Source of the DNA: Flavimarina sp. Hel_I_48
GTDB lineage: Bacteria; Bacteroidota; Bacteroidia; Flavobacteriales; Flavobacteriaceae
Length of the DNA stretch: 64,000 nt
Assembly (NCBI RefSeq): GCF_000733945.1
Contig: NZ_JPOL01000002.1
Location: 816,001 to 880,000, forward strand
Direction: 5' to 3'
Part shown: positions 14,493 to 22,876 of the stretch, piece by piece
Layout of the letters: each line of letters opens with the position of its first letter
Numbering within the stretch: the stretch's first letter is position 1
The notes under the pieces: generated by a model
What the model saw: the letters and a program-made list of their open reading frames with translations, nothing else
Databases searched by the model: none
Told to the model about the DNA's origin: nothing
Position numbers and translations under genes: made by a program

Positions 14493-17006
14493 ATGATATC
14501 TAAGCTGCGCGTCATTCTAATACTGGTATTATTCTCCTGCCTTGGGATGCAGGCACAACGGCCCCAAAAACCGGATGCGGTTCAGATATTTGAAAAAATA
14601 CAGAAACTCAATTTTTTGGGCTCTGCGCTTTACGTTGCCGCCCATCCTGACGATGAGAATACGGCCATGATTTCCTATCTTTCCAATGAGGTTCATGCCA
14701 GGACGGGATATCTTTCCATGACGCGCGGTGACGGCGGTCAAAACCTGGTAGGGCCAGAACTTAGCGAACTTCTGGGCGCCATTAGGACACAGGAACTTCT
14801 AGCGGCGCGCAAAATTGATGGCGGGATACAGCGTTTTACGCGTGCCAATGATTTTGGTTATTCAAAAAACCCTGAAGAAACCTTAAATATATGGGATAAA
14901 GATAAAGTGCTCAGCGATGTGGTGTGGGCGATACGTAAATTTAAGCCAGATGTGATCATCAATCGTTTTGATCATAGATCACCGGGAACTACACATGGGC
15001 ACCATACCTCGTCTGCCATGTTGAGCGTGGAAGCTTTTGATCTTGCAAACAATCCAAAAAAATTCCCGGAACAACTGGAATATACTTCCGTTTGGCAGCC
15101 TAAAAGGCAGTTTTTTAATACTTCCTGGTGGTTTTATGGCAGCAGGGAAAAGTTTGAAGAAGCAGATAAGGGCAATTTGGTTTCTGTGGATGTGGGCGTC
15201 TATTATACCGATCTGGGCTTGAGCAATACCGAAATATCTGCAATGAGCCGCAGTCAGCACCGTTCGCAAGGTTTTGGGAACACCGGCTCCCGCGGAAGCC
15301 AGGTGGAATACCTGGAGCTTCTCAAAGGCGATTATCCTGAAAATGGAAATATTTTTGAGGGCATAGATACTTCCTGGAACCGTCTGGAAAATGGCGCAGC
15401 ACTGGGAATAATTCTTGATTCTTTACAGAGAAACTTTCAATTTGATGATCCCGCCGCAAGCCTGCCTGCGCTGCTAGAGGCCTACGGACTTCTAACCGCA
15501 TTAAAAGAATCCCACTGGAAAACCATAAAGACCGAAGAACTTAAAGAAATCATTAAAGCCTGCGCCGGTTTGTACCTGGAGGCTGCAACAAGCCAACAAA
15601 CTGCCACACCTTTTGAGGATATTGAAGTAACCCTTGAAGCTATAAACAGAAGCGATTTCCCCGTGCGCATGCTTGATGTAGTGCTACAACCCGTATCTAA
15701 TCAAATTGCAATAAACGACACGCTGAAGAACAATATTGATTTTCAAAAAGCGGTAGTTATGAATACGGGAGAAGCCGCCTTTACTACTGCTTACTGGCTT
15801 GAAAACAAAGGTTCCCTTGGCATGTACAAAGTGGGCGATCAGGAACTCATTGGCCTTCCGGAAACACCACATGCTTTTCAGGCCGTTTTTACCATTTCAT
15901 TGAATGGTACCGAAATTCCTTTCAGTACTCCACTGGTGTATAAATATACAGATCGTGTGAATGGTGAGGTTTATGAACCTTTTGAAATATTACCTGCTTT
16001 TGGCGCCCGCATACAGGAACCCGTTATAATCTTTGCAAATACAGAACCCAAGGAAATAACAGTACAGGTAACCGCTTACCGCGACAGCACCGAAGCCAGC
16101 GTAAGCCTGAGCCACCCTGATGGATGGCAAGTAGCACCAGCTGAGGCAACACTACAGTTTGAGAGTAAAGGGCAGACTAAAAACATTGTATTTAAGGTGA
16201 CACCACCATCAGACGACAGTCAGGGCAATTTAAATCCCGTGATCAGCTGGAATGGTAAGCGTTACGAGAAAAAAATAGTGCAGTTGGATTATGATCATAT
16301 CCCGTTGCAGACGCTTGCCTTACCTAATGAAACCCGCGTGGTACGCCTCAATATTGAAAAAAGAGGAGACAATGTAGGCTATATCAATGGTGCGGGAGAT
16401 GCAATTCCTGAAAGCCTGCGCCAAATAGGATACCGCGTTACCCCGATAGATCCTTCTAAAATCAGTGTTTCCCTGTTGAATCAATTTGATGCAATTGTTA
16501 TGGGGATCAGGGCGTATAATACGATTGATGTTTTGCGTTATAAACAAGCCGATCTGTTGAGCTATGTTGAAAATGGGGGTACGCTCCTCGTTCAGTACAA
16601 TACGGCCAGGGGGTTTGAGTTTCCCAATATTGGTCCGTATCCATTGCAGCTTTCCAGCGACCGTGTAACTGATGAAAATGCACAGGTAACCCTTCTAAAT
16701 AAAAAGGCAGAGGTTTTAAATAATCCCAATAAGATCAATGAAGAGGATTTTAAAGGCTGGGTACAGGAACGCGGACTTTATTTCCCTAACGAATGGGATG
16801 AAAAGTATGAACCCATTTTATCCATTCATGATAAAGATGAAGATCCCCTAGAGGGCAGTTTGCTGGTCGCTCCATACGGGAAAGGTCATTATATCTATAC
16901 GGGACTTAGTTTCTTTAGGGAACTTCCCGCAGGAGTGCCTGGTGCCTATCGCCTTTTTGCCAATTTACTTTCCATAGGCAAACATGGCAAAAAAACTACA
17001 AATTAA
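14493..17006 (+). CDS. Secreted PIG-L (LmbE-like) deacetylase with C-terminal GATase/ThuA-like domain
   Basis: The protein has about 837 residues from the ATG at 14493. The N-terminus MISKLRVILILVLF...MQAQ is a signal peptide. The PIG-L zinc site follows: AAHPDDENTAM, then TRGDGGQNL, and the distal His pair in HGHHTSSAM. The family removes acetyl groups from N-acetylglucosaminyl-type substrates. The middle is probably beta-sandwich. A C-terminal part with VMGIRAYNTIDVL and ENGGTLLVQYNT looks like a class I amidotransferase/ThuA-like fold. It is followed by a membrane miniprotein, a symporter and an oxidoreductase on the same strand, suggesting use of an amino-sugar-like compound. The substrate is unknown. 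Confidence 0.8.
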   Translation: MISKLRVILILVLFSCLGMQAQRPQKPDAVQIFEKIQKLNFLGSALYVAAHPDDENTAMISYLSNEVHARTGYLSMTRGDGGQNLVGPELSELLGAIRTQELLAARKIDGGIQRFTRANDFGYSKNPEETLNIWDKDKVLSDVVWAIRKFKPDVIINRFDHRSPGTTHGHHTSSAMLSVEAFDLANNPKKFPEQLEYTSVWQPKRQFFNTSWWFYGSREKFEEADKGNLVSVDVGVYYTDLGLSNTEISAMSRSQHRSQGFGNTGSRGSQVEYLELLKGDYPENGNIFEGIDTSWNRLENGAALGIILDSLQRNFQFDDPAASLPALLEAYGLLTALKESHWKTIKTEELKEIIKACAGLYLEAATSQQTATPFEDIEVTLEAINRSDFPVRMLDVVLQPVSNQIAINDTLKNNIDFQKAVVMNTGEAAFTTAYWLENKGSLGMYKVGDQELIGLPETPHAFQAVFTISLNGTEIPFSTPLVYKYTDRVNGEVYEPFEILPAFGARIQEPVIIFANTEPKEITVQVTAYRDSTEASVSLSHPDGWQVAPAEATLQFESKGQTKNIVFKVTPPSDDSQGNLNPVISWNGKRYEKKIVQLDYDHIPLQTLALPNETRVVRLNIEKRGDNVGYINGAGDAIPESLRQIGYRVTPIDPSKISVSLLNQFDAIVMGIRAYNTIDVLRYKQADLLSYVENGGTLLVQYNTARGFEFPNIGPYPLQLSSDRVTDENAQVTLLNKKAEVLNNPNKINEEDFKGWVQERGLYFPNEWDEKYEPILSIHDKDEDPLEGSLLVAPYGKGHYIYTGLSFFRELPAGVPGAYRLFANLLSIGKHGKKTTN

Positions 17007-17007
17007 T

Positions 17008-17115
17008 ATGGAACAAAAAAAAGAAAAATGGAGTAAAATCTATACGCTGGTCTTGGTAGCCAACCTGGTCTACATCGTTTTGTTTTATATAATCATGAAC
17101 ATTTTTTGCGAGTAA
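17008..17115 (+). CDS. 35-residue single-span membrane miniprotein
   Basis: A small frame lies between the PIG-L stop and the symporter ATG, one base from each. It reads MEQKKEKWSKIYTLVLVANL and continues with a hydrophobic stretch to NIFCE. A charged N-terminus then one transmembrane helix is typical of small subunits that attach to transporters. The tight packing on both sides is the main evidence that it is translated. I infer that it accompanies the symporter. Confidence 0.65.
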   Translation: MEQKKEKWSKIYTLVLVANLVYIVLFYIIMNIFCE

Positions 17116-17116
17116 T

Positions 17117-18823
17117 ATGCAACAGATAGACTGGATCGTACTTATAGCCACCCTCGCATTTATCGTTTTTTATGGTATCTATAAAACGCAAGGGCGTAAC
17201 AACGTAGAAGATTATATACGTGGTGGAAGCGAATCCAACTGGTGGACGGTAGGACTTTCGGTAATGGCGACGCAGGCCAGTGCCATTACTTTTTTATCTA
17301 CCCCTGGGCAAGCTTTTCACAGTGGGATGGGATTTGTGCAACTTTACTTTGGGATTCCCATTGCGATGGTGATCATTTGCCTGTTTTTTATTCCTATTTA
17401 TCACAAGCTGAAAGTATACACGGCATATGAATTTTTAGAAAGCCGTTTTGATCTAAAAACACGCTCCCTCGCTGCCGGACTCTTTTTACTACAACGTGGA
17501 CTTTCTGCCGGGATTACAATTTTTGCCCCTTCTATCATCCTTTCCGCGGTGTTGGGCTGGGATTTAAACACACTTAATATTATCATAGGTGTGCTGGTGG
17601 TAATTTATACGATTTCTGGCGGAACAAAAGCAGTCACCGTAACCCAAAAACAGCAAATGGGAGTGATTTTTCTGGGTATGTTCGTCGCTTTTTTCCTGAT
17701 CATCAGCTACCTGCCCGAAGACATAAGTTTTACAAACGCGCTGGAAATTGCCGGTGCCAGCGGAAAACTCAATATTCTTGACTTCTCGTTTAGCCTGGAC
17801 GATCGCTATACCGTATGGACGGGTATCCTGGGAGGGACCTTTCTTATGCTTTCTTACTTCGGGACAGACCAGAGCCAGGTACAGCGCTACCTGTCTGGCC
17901 GCTCTATGCGGGAAATGCAACTGGGACTTATATTCAACGGACTTTTAAAAGTGCCCATGCAGTTCTTTATTTTGCTCGTGGGGGTGATGGTTTTTGTTTT
18001 TTATCAGTTCAACCCTACCCCACTCAATTTCAATCCTGCGGCAACAGAATCTGTGATAAACTCGCCCCTGCAAGAAGATTATGAGAGTTTACAGGGACAG
18101 CTTAACGAACTGCGGCTGGAAAAAGCTTCCTTGAGCAAAAACCTGATAACTGCGGAAAAAAATCAGGATTCAGATTTCAAACAGGAATATACCGTCATTC
18201 AAACCAAGCTCCAGGATGCCACAGCTCAGGAAGAAATGATACGCGAGGAAGCCAGGGATGTGATCTCTAGGGCAGATAAAAATGTAGAGACGAATGACAG
18301 GGATTATGTGTTTATTCATTTTATACTCAACAACCTTCCGCGTGGTCTTATAGGTTTGTTGCTTGCCGTAATCCTTTCTGCAGCGATGTCTTCTACCGCA
18401 TCAGAACTTAATGCCCTTGCCACAACCACGACGATGGATCTTTACAGGCGCAACCTAAAAGAAGAACGGGACGATGATCACTTTGTGGGCGCCACAAAAT
18501 GGTTTACCCTCAGTTGGGGGATACTCGCCATCCTCATCGCCTGCACGGCAAATCTGTTTGACAACCTTATCCAGCTGGTCAATATTATAGGTTCCATATT
18601 TTATGGGACAATTTTGGGTATATTTATAGTCGCATTTGCGATAAAAAGAATTGGTGGAAATGCCGTTTTTATAGGCGCCGTCATCACGCAGATGCTGGTA
18701 ATCGCACTCTTCTGCCTGGATAAATATGAATACATAAACCTTCCTTATTTATTGCTTAATTTTATAGGATGCGCGCTCGTCATTTGTATTGCTTATATCA
18801 TACAGTTAATAAAAAAAGATTAA
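17117..18823 (+). CDS. Sodium:solute symporter (SSS family)
   Basis: This 568-residue inner-membrane transporter couples solute uptake to sodium. SSS blocks seen are NNVEDYIRGGSESNWW near 27, then FLSTPGQAFHSGMGF and TISGGTKAVTVTQ, with many hydrophobic helices. A polar, heptad-like insertion of about 80 residues (around 316-392, containing LQGQLNELRLEKASLS) separates two helices before LLLAVILSAAMSSTASELNA. Such an insert is not part of the basic SSS core and is probably a coiled coil. The substrate cannot be read; the neighbours suggest a sugar derivative. Confidence 0.85.
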   Translation: MQQIDWIVLIATLAFIVFYGIYKTQGRNNVEDYIRGGSESNWWTVGLSVMATQASAITFLSTPGQAFHSGMGFVQLYFGIPIAMVIICLFFIPIYHKLKVYTAYEFLESRFDLKTRSLAAGLFLLQRGLSAGITIFAPSIILSAVLGWDLNTLNIIIGVLVVIYTISGGTKAVTVTQKQQMGVIFLGMFVAFFLIISYLPEDISFTNALEIAGASGKLNILDFSFSLDDRYTVWTGILGGTFLMLSYFGTDQSQVQRYLSGRSMREMQLGLIFNGLLKVPMQFFILLVGVMVFVFYQFNPTPLNFNPAATESVINSPLQEDYESLQGQLNELRLEKASLSKNLITAEKNQDSDFKQEYTVIQTKLQDATAQEEMIREEARDVISRADKNVETNDRDYVFIHFILNNLPRGLIGLLLAVILSAAMSSTASELNALATTTTMDLYRRNLKEERDDDHFVGATKWFTLSWGILAILIACTANLFDNLIQLVNIIGSIFYGTILGIFIVAFAIKRIGGNAVFIGAVITQMLVIALFCLDKYEYINLPYLLLNFIGCALVICIAYIIQLIKKD

Positions 18824-18889
18824 GGGAAAAGCGCAAGATGCTTTGATCCAATACTAGCTTAAAAAAAATCCAAACATTAAACAACTATT

Positions 18890-19858
18890 ATGAAAACCAT
18901 AAAATGGGGTATCCTGGGACTGGGTAAAATCGCCCATAGTTTTGCTAAAGATTTATTGACCGTACCGGGAAATGAACTCACCGCCGTCGCCTCCAGGACC
19001 ATTGAAAAAGCAGAAGATTTTAAAACGGAATATAAAGCAGCAAAAGCATATGGCTCTTATGAAGAACTTGCGGCAGATCCAGAAGTAGATGTGGTCTACA
19101 TTGCCACCCCTCATGTACGTCATTGTGAGGACTCCATACTGTGCATGGAGAATGGAAAAGCAGTGCTCTGCGAAAAACCATTTGCCATGAATGCCGGTGA
19201 AGTGGAAAAGATGATCGCTTCCGCCAAGGAAAATAAGGTACTTCTTATGGAAGCTTTGTGGACGCGCATTATGCCACATTTCAACTTTGCACTGGAAGAA
19301 ATAGCCTCTGGAAAATATGGGAAGATTGAAAAAATAACGTCCGACTTTTGTTTTGATGCACCTTTTGATCCAGAGGGAAGGCTTTGGGATAAGAAATTGG
19401 GCGGCGGCGCCCTGCTAGATGTGGGTATCTACCCAATATTTTGCGTGTTGGCCTTTCTGGGCAAGCCTGAAAAAATTTCGGCGAAAGCAAAAATGGGAAA
19501 AACTGAAGTTGATGTGGAAAACAGTGTAACGTTTACCTATAAAGATGGCGCGAAAGGATATATTAAATCAGCAATAAACACAAAAACCCCCACGACCACC
19601 ACGATTATCTGTGAAAACGGACTCCTTTATATGCACCCGCGTTTTCATAATACAGATAAGGTCACCACCATTCTCGACGGAGTCAAAACGGAACACGATT
19701 TTGACTATTCTGCAAAAGGCTACAATTTTGAGATCATGCACATGGCAGCTATGTTGCGTGAAGGAGTAAAAGAAAGCGACATGATGACCTATGATTTTAG
19801 CAGATTGATTATAAACACGCTTGATACGATACGCGCTAAAATAGGATTGGAATATTAA
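18890..19858 (+). CDS. Gfo/Idh/MocA-family oxidoreductase
   Basis: This 322-residue NAD(P)-dependent dehydrogenase has the N-terminal Rossmann motif WGILGLGKIAHSFAKDL, the family EKP motif (LCEKPFAMNAGE) near residue 96-107, and GGGALLDVGIYPI in the C-terminal domain. Family members oxidise or reduce sugars, inositols and related polyols. It is 66 bases after the symporter and ends at a strong terminator, consistent with a catabolic role for the imported compound. Specific substrate unknown. Confidence 0.85.
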   Translation: MKTIKWGILGLGKIAHSFAKDLLTVPGNELTAVASRTIEKAEDFKTEYKAAKAYGSYEELAADPEVDVVYIATPHVRHCEDSILCMENGKAVLCEKPFAMNAGEVEKMIASAKENKVLLMEALWTRIMPHFNFALEEIASGKYGKIEKITSDFCFDAPFDPEGRLWDKKLGGGALLDVGIYPIFCVLAFLGKPEKISAKAKMGKTEVDVENSVTFTYKDGAKGYIKSAINTKTPTTTTIICENGLLYMHPRFHNTDKVTTILDGVKTEHDFDYSAKGYNFEIMHMAAMLREGVKESDMMTYDFSRLIINTLDTIRAKIGLEY

Positions 19859-19900
19859 TGTAAACTCCTAATTTATGCTTTTAAATGACTCTTTTTAAGC

Positions 19901-19940
19901 AAAAAACCCCCGAAAATCTACTGATTTTTGGGGGTTTTTT
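19901..19940. terminator. Bidirectional intrinsic terminator
   Basis: AAAAAACCCCCGAAAATC and GATTTTTGGGGGTTTTTT form a long stem with A-runs and T-runs on both sides. It serves the plus-strand oxidoreductase and the minus-strand DUF2911 gene, which converge here. Confidence 0.85.
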
Positions 19941-19960
19941 AACTTTTTAAGTCTAACAGG

Positions 19961-20803
19961 TTACATTGCGCCCCATTCCTTAAGGGAATCTTTGTTCATT
20001 TTAATATAGTCCGCATTGCCCGCTTTTTCAGCATCTGCAAGGGAAGCTTTAGCTGCTTTGATCGCTTCTTTTTTATCGCCAGATTTGGCCAATATCAATG
20101 ATTGTTGACGTAATTGCCAGAAACGTGGATTTTCGGTCATGGTCATTGCCTTTTCCATCCACATTTTGGATTTTTCGATATCTTTTCCTGCATTCAGATA
20201 GTAAACCGCAGCGTTGTAATAATCACCTGCTGAAGGTCCATTAAGCGCTGCATCTATACTTGCCATCACCTCCTGATCTGTATTCACTTTGAAGGGAATA
20301 CCTACATACTCATTTGCCCATAAAAGTCCCAGTGTAGCCCCGTCTGATGTAACATCATCAACTGTAATCGTAAACGTTTCCACATTCATGGGCATATCCT
20401 GAGATTCAACGGTAGTACGGAGTACGATCTTACTGTTGTCAAATTCTGTTATTAGCGGGTTACTGTCATCAGTGTAAAAAACAACATCCCAGTCTGTCTC
20501 GCCAGGAACAGTATACAAACTGTAAGTACCTGCTTTAAGCGCTTTCCCATTGATCGTGATATCTTTATCGATCTTAAATTTTGTGGTGGCATTGGCACCG
20601 GTTCTCCAGATGGTGCCATAGGGCAGCATTTTACCGAAGACTTCACGACCCTTCATACTGGGTCTTGAATAATCTACAGACACATTTGTAAGTCCCACAA
20701 CCTGCGTCAAGGTCGCTGCTGGGCTAGGTGCCGGTGTGTTGATCTGAGCAGTCATTTGAAAACTTGCTAAAATAGCTATGGTCAATAAAAAGATTTTTCT
20801 CAT
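19961..20803 (-). CDS. DUF2911 domain secreted protein
   Basis: This 280-residue protein has a signal peptide (MRKIFLLTIAILASFQMTAQ). The DUF2911 domain covers about 35-180 with SVDYSRPSMKGREVFG, TIWRTGANATTKF and KAGTYSLYTVPGE. The C-terminal part (200-280) is helical with a TPR-like pattern (YYNAAVYYLNAGKDIEKSKM). The family is common in Bacteroidota; its function is unknown. It converges with the Gfo/Idh gene across the terminator. Confidence 0.82.
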   Translation of the reverse strand: MRKIFLLTIAILASFQMTAQINTPAPSPAATLTQVVGLTNVSVDYSRPSMKGREVFGKMLPYGTIWRTGANATTKFKIDKDITINGKALKAGTYSLYTVPGETDWDVVFYTDDSNPLITEFDNSKIVLRTTVESQDMPMNVETFTITVDDVTSDGATLGLLWANEYVGIPFKVNTDQEVMASIDAALNGPSAGDYYNAAVYYLNAGKDIEKSKMWMEKAMTMTENPRFWQLRQQSLILAKSGDKKEAIKAAKASLADAEKAGNADYIKMNKDSLKEWGAM

Positions 20804-20880
20804 TTAAATAGTATATGGTTAGTTATGAGCACATTCCAAAAAAGTCGATCTGAGGAAGCTCACACTAAAATTAACACTAT

Positions 20881-20895
20881 CAAAATTTAATTTTG
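20881..20895. promoter_or_regulatory. Near-palindromic divergent promoter region
   Basis: CAAAATTTAATTTTG contains a plus-strand TAATTTTG (20888-20895), matching TAnnTTTG. Its mirror on the minus strand differs by one spacer base. It lies between the divergent DUF2911 gene and the 20957 gene. Confidence 0.4.
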
Positions 20896-20956
20896 TTAAT
20901 GAAAACCTAAAGAAATTAATGTATTTTTTTATATTAGCTCTCCTAATCCTCGTAAA

Positions 20957-21385
20957 ATGTTATTTTCATCTGATAGTTTAATAATTGATAGAATGAATGA
21001 TAAACCAGAAGATAATGTTGTTGAGACAGACGCTTATCTCTTAAGATTAAGCTTCAATTATGCGCACTTAGTTTATCTTAGTAAGAGTTACCTAGATGTA
21101 GAGACACTTCAGGAAGTAAGGCTTCATTTAAAAAAGTATTACAAGGATCGTAATTTCGTTCTTATCAATGAGCGCATAAACGATATCGTTATAAATCCAA
21201 AATATCATCGGGATTCGTTGAAGAACATGATTGCTGTCGCCGTTGTTTCCACAAATGACAAATGGCGGGAACGGCTTCATGAGGAACAGAAAAACAGCTC
21301 ACGATCGTTTGCTTTCTTCAAAAATTTGAAATGCGCTCAACTCTGGGCAGATCATTTTATGGAATACCAGTCTGCTAAAAATTAA
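20957..21385 (+). CDS. Conserved hypothetical protein, SpoIIAA-like/STAS-type candidate
   Basis: This is a 142-residue soluble protein. It may start at the ATG at 20957 or at 20993 (MNDKPEDN). The sequence alternates predicted strands and helices (RLSFNYAHLVYLSK, FVLINERINDIVI, MIAVAVVSTNDKW, FFKNLKCAQLWADHF). The ending, a strand, then a phenylalanine-rich stretch, then a helix with xxAxxW, resembles SpoIIAA-like proteins. I cannot assign a function, and the resemblance is weak. It has its own candidate promoter and no operon partner. Confidence 0.55.
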   Translation: MLFSSDSLIIDRMNDKPEDNVVETDAYLLRLSFNYAHLVYLSKSYLDVETLQEVRLHLKKYYKDRNFVLINERINDIVINPKYHRDSLKNMIAVAVVSTNDKWRERLHEEQKNSSRSFAFFKNLKCAQLWADHFMEYQSAKN

Positions 21386-21560
21386 GATAACTTAGAAGTA
21401 TTAAAATATCTAGGCTTTTAATATTTAGACCTGGTAATATTCTACTACTTTCAATAGGCTGAACTTTCAAATTTTTCTACCCTAACTTTAAAATTTGTTT
21501 AACTTCTAAGACCTCTGTATAGGTCATAAGGCTGTTATCTTTACGGCTATACGCCTTTCC

Positions 21561-22073
21561 ATGAAAATATATGAATTGCATACCAAACAAAAATTGCCCA
21601 TTTCCCTTCAAAAAGCCTGGGATTTTTTGTCTGATCCAAAAAACCTGAAGCAAATCACACCAGATTATATGGGTTTCAATATTGTAAGCGGTGCAGATCG
21701 TCCCATGTTTGAAGGCCAGCTTATTCAGTATCTCGTTACTCCCCTGGCCGGTATCAAAACCAAATGGGTCACTGAGATTACGCATGTTCGCGACAAGGAA
21801 TATTTTGTGGATGAACAGCGTTTTGGCCCTTATGCGCTATGGCACCACAAACATTTCATCAAGGAAATTCCAGGCGGTGTGGAAATGGAAGATCTCCTGC
21901 ACTACAAACTTCCTCTGGGAATTTTAGGACAGCTTGGACATCCTATTTTGGTAAAGCCAAAACTTGATGAAATATTCAAATTCAGGGAACAAAAACTGAT
22001 CGAACTTTTTGGAAAATATGAAAACAAAGAGCGAAAAAGTGAAGGCATTACGCGAAAAGACATTTTAAACTAA
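21561..22073 (+). CDS. SRPBCC-family (START/Bet v 1 fold) ligand-binding protein
   Basis: This 170-residue protein has the SRPBCC pattern: YELHTKQKLPISLQKAWDFL at the N-terminus, then LKQITPDYMGF and a central GIKTKWVTEITH block. It fits the group often annotated as cell-division-inhibitor-like and commonly placed next to photolyase genes. The SDR gene starts 4 bases after its stop, with the photolyase next. The ligand is unknown. Members of this group may bind hydrophobic molecules; that is family-level inference only. Confidence 0.78.
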   Translation: MKIYELHTKQKLPISLQKAWDFLSDPKNLKQITPDYMGFNIVSGADRPMFEGQLIQYLVTPLAGIKTKWVTEITHVRDKEYFVDEQRFGPYALWHHKHFIKEIPGGVEMEDLLHYKLPLGILGQLGHPILVKPKLDEIFKFREQKLIELFGKYENKERKSEGITRKDILN

Positions 22074-22077
22074 AAAG

Positions 22078-22779
22078 GTGATGAAAAAAAACATACTACT
22101 TATAGGGGGTTCTCATGGTATCGGTTTTGAACTGGTAAGCCAATTGCATAAAGACCATGAGGTTTTCGTCGCTTCGCGAACCGCAGACAAACTAAGCGAT
22201 CTTGACGTTACCTATATACAATATGATGCTGAAACGGATGAGCTTCCTACTGATGAGTTGCCAGAAAAATTGGATGGCTTTGTTTATTGCCCGGGCAGTA
22301 TCAATCTAAAGCCTTTTAAAATGTTGAGCGCGGAAGCGTTTGAAAAAGATATTCAGCTAAATTTTCTAAGCCTCGTGAAAAGCCTAAAAGCTGTTGAAGG
22401 ACTTCTTAAAAAATCAGATCAGGCGAGTTTAATATTTTTCAGTACTGTGGCCGTGAAAACGGGAATGCCTTTTCACACGAGTGTTGCCGCAGCAAAAGGG
22501 GCTATAGAAGGATTTGCAAAAGCGCTTGCGGCAGAATATGCTCCATCTTTTCGCGTGAATGTAATCGCACCTTCCCTGACAGATACTCCCTTAGCCGAGA
22601 AATTGTTGGGCAACGACAAGAAAAAGGAAAAAATGAACGAACGTCACCCATTAAAACGGGTGGGCACGGCGACTGATATTGCCAATTGTGCGCGTTTTCT
22701 TTTAAGTGACGACAGTAGTTGGGTTACCGGACAGGTTTTTGGTATTGATGGCGGAATGTCAACACTGAATGTAGGCTAA
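22078..22779 (+). CDS. Short-chain dehydrogenase/reductase (SDR)
   Basis: This classical SDR of 233 residues has an N-terminal nucleotide motif LLIGGSHGIGFELV and a catalytic region with SLIFFSTVAVKTGMPFHTSV. The canonical YxxxK is altered: the position after MPFHTSV reads AAAKGAIEGFAKAL, so the Lys is present but the Tyr appears replaced. NVIAPSLTDTPLAEKLLG and the C-terminal VTGQVFGIDGGM are typical. It lies between the SRPBCC and photolyase genes. Substrate unknown; the missing Tyr suggests altered or no catalysis. Confidence 0.78.
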   Translation: MMKKNILLIGGSHGIGFELVSQLHKDHEVFVASRTADKLSDLDVTYIQYDAETDELPTDELPEKLDGFVYCPGSINLKPFKMLSAEAFEKDIQLNFLSLVKSLKAVEGLLKKSDQASLIFFSTVAVKTGMPFHTSVAAAKGAIEGFAKALAAEYAPSFRVNVIAPSLTDTPLAEKLLGNDKKKEKMNERHPLKRVGTATDIANCARFLLSDDSSWVTGQVFGIDGGMSTLNVG

Positions 22780-22876
22780 AACAATACATCCCGCATACAT
22801 TTTCGGGGGATAGAAATAAAGAAATAGAAAGTTGGAAAAATATATTCCGGCGAAAAACAGATTAAAATAAGCAGAA

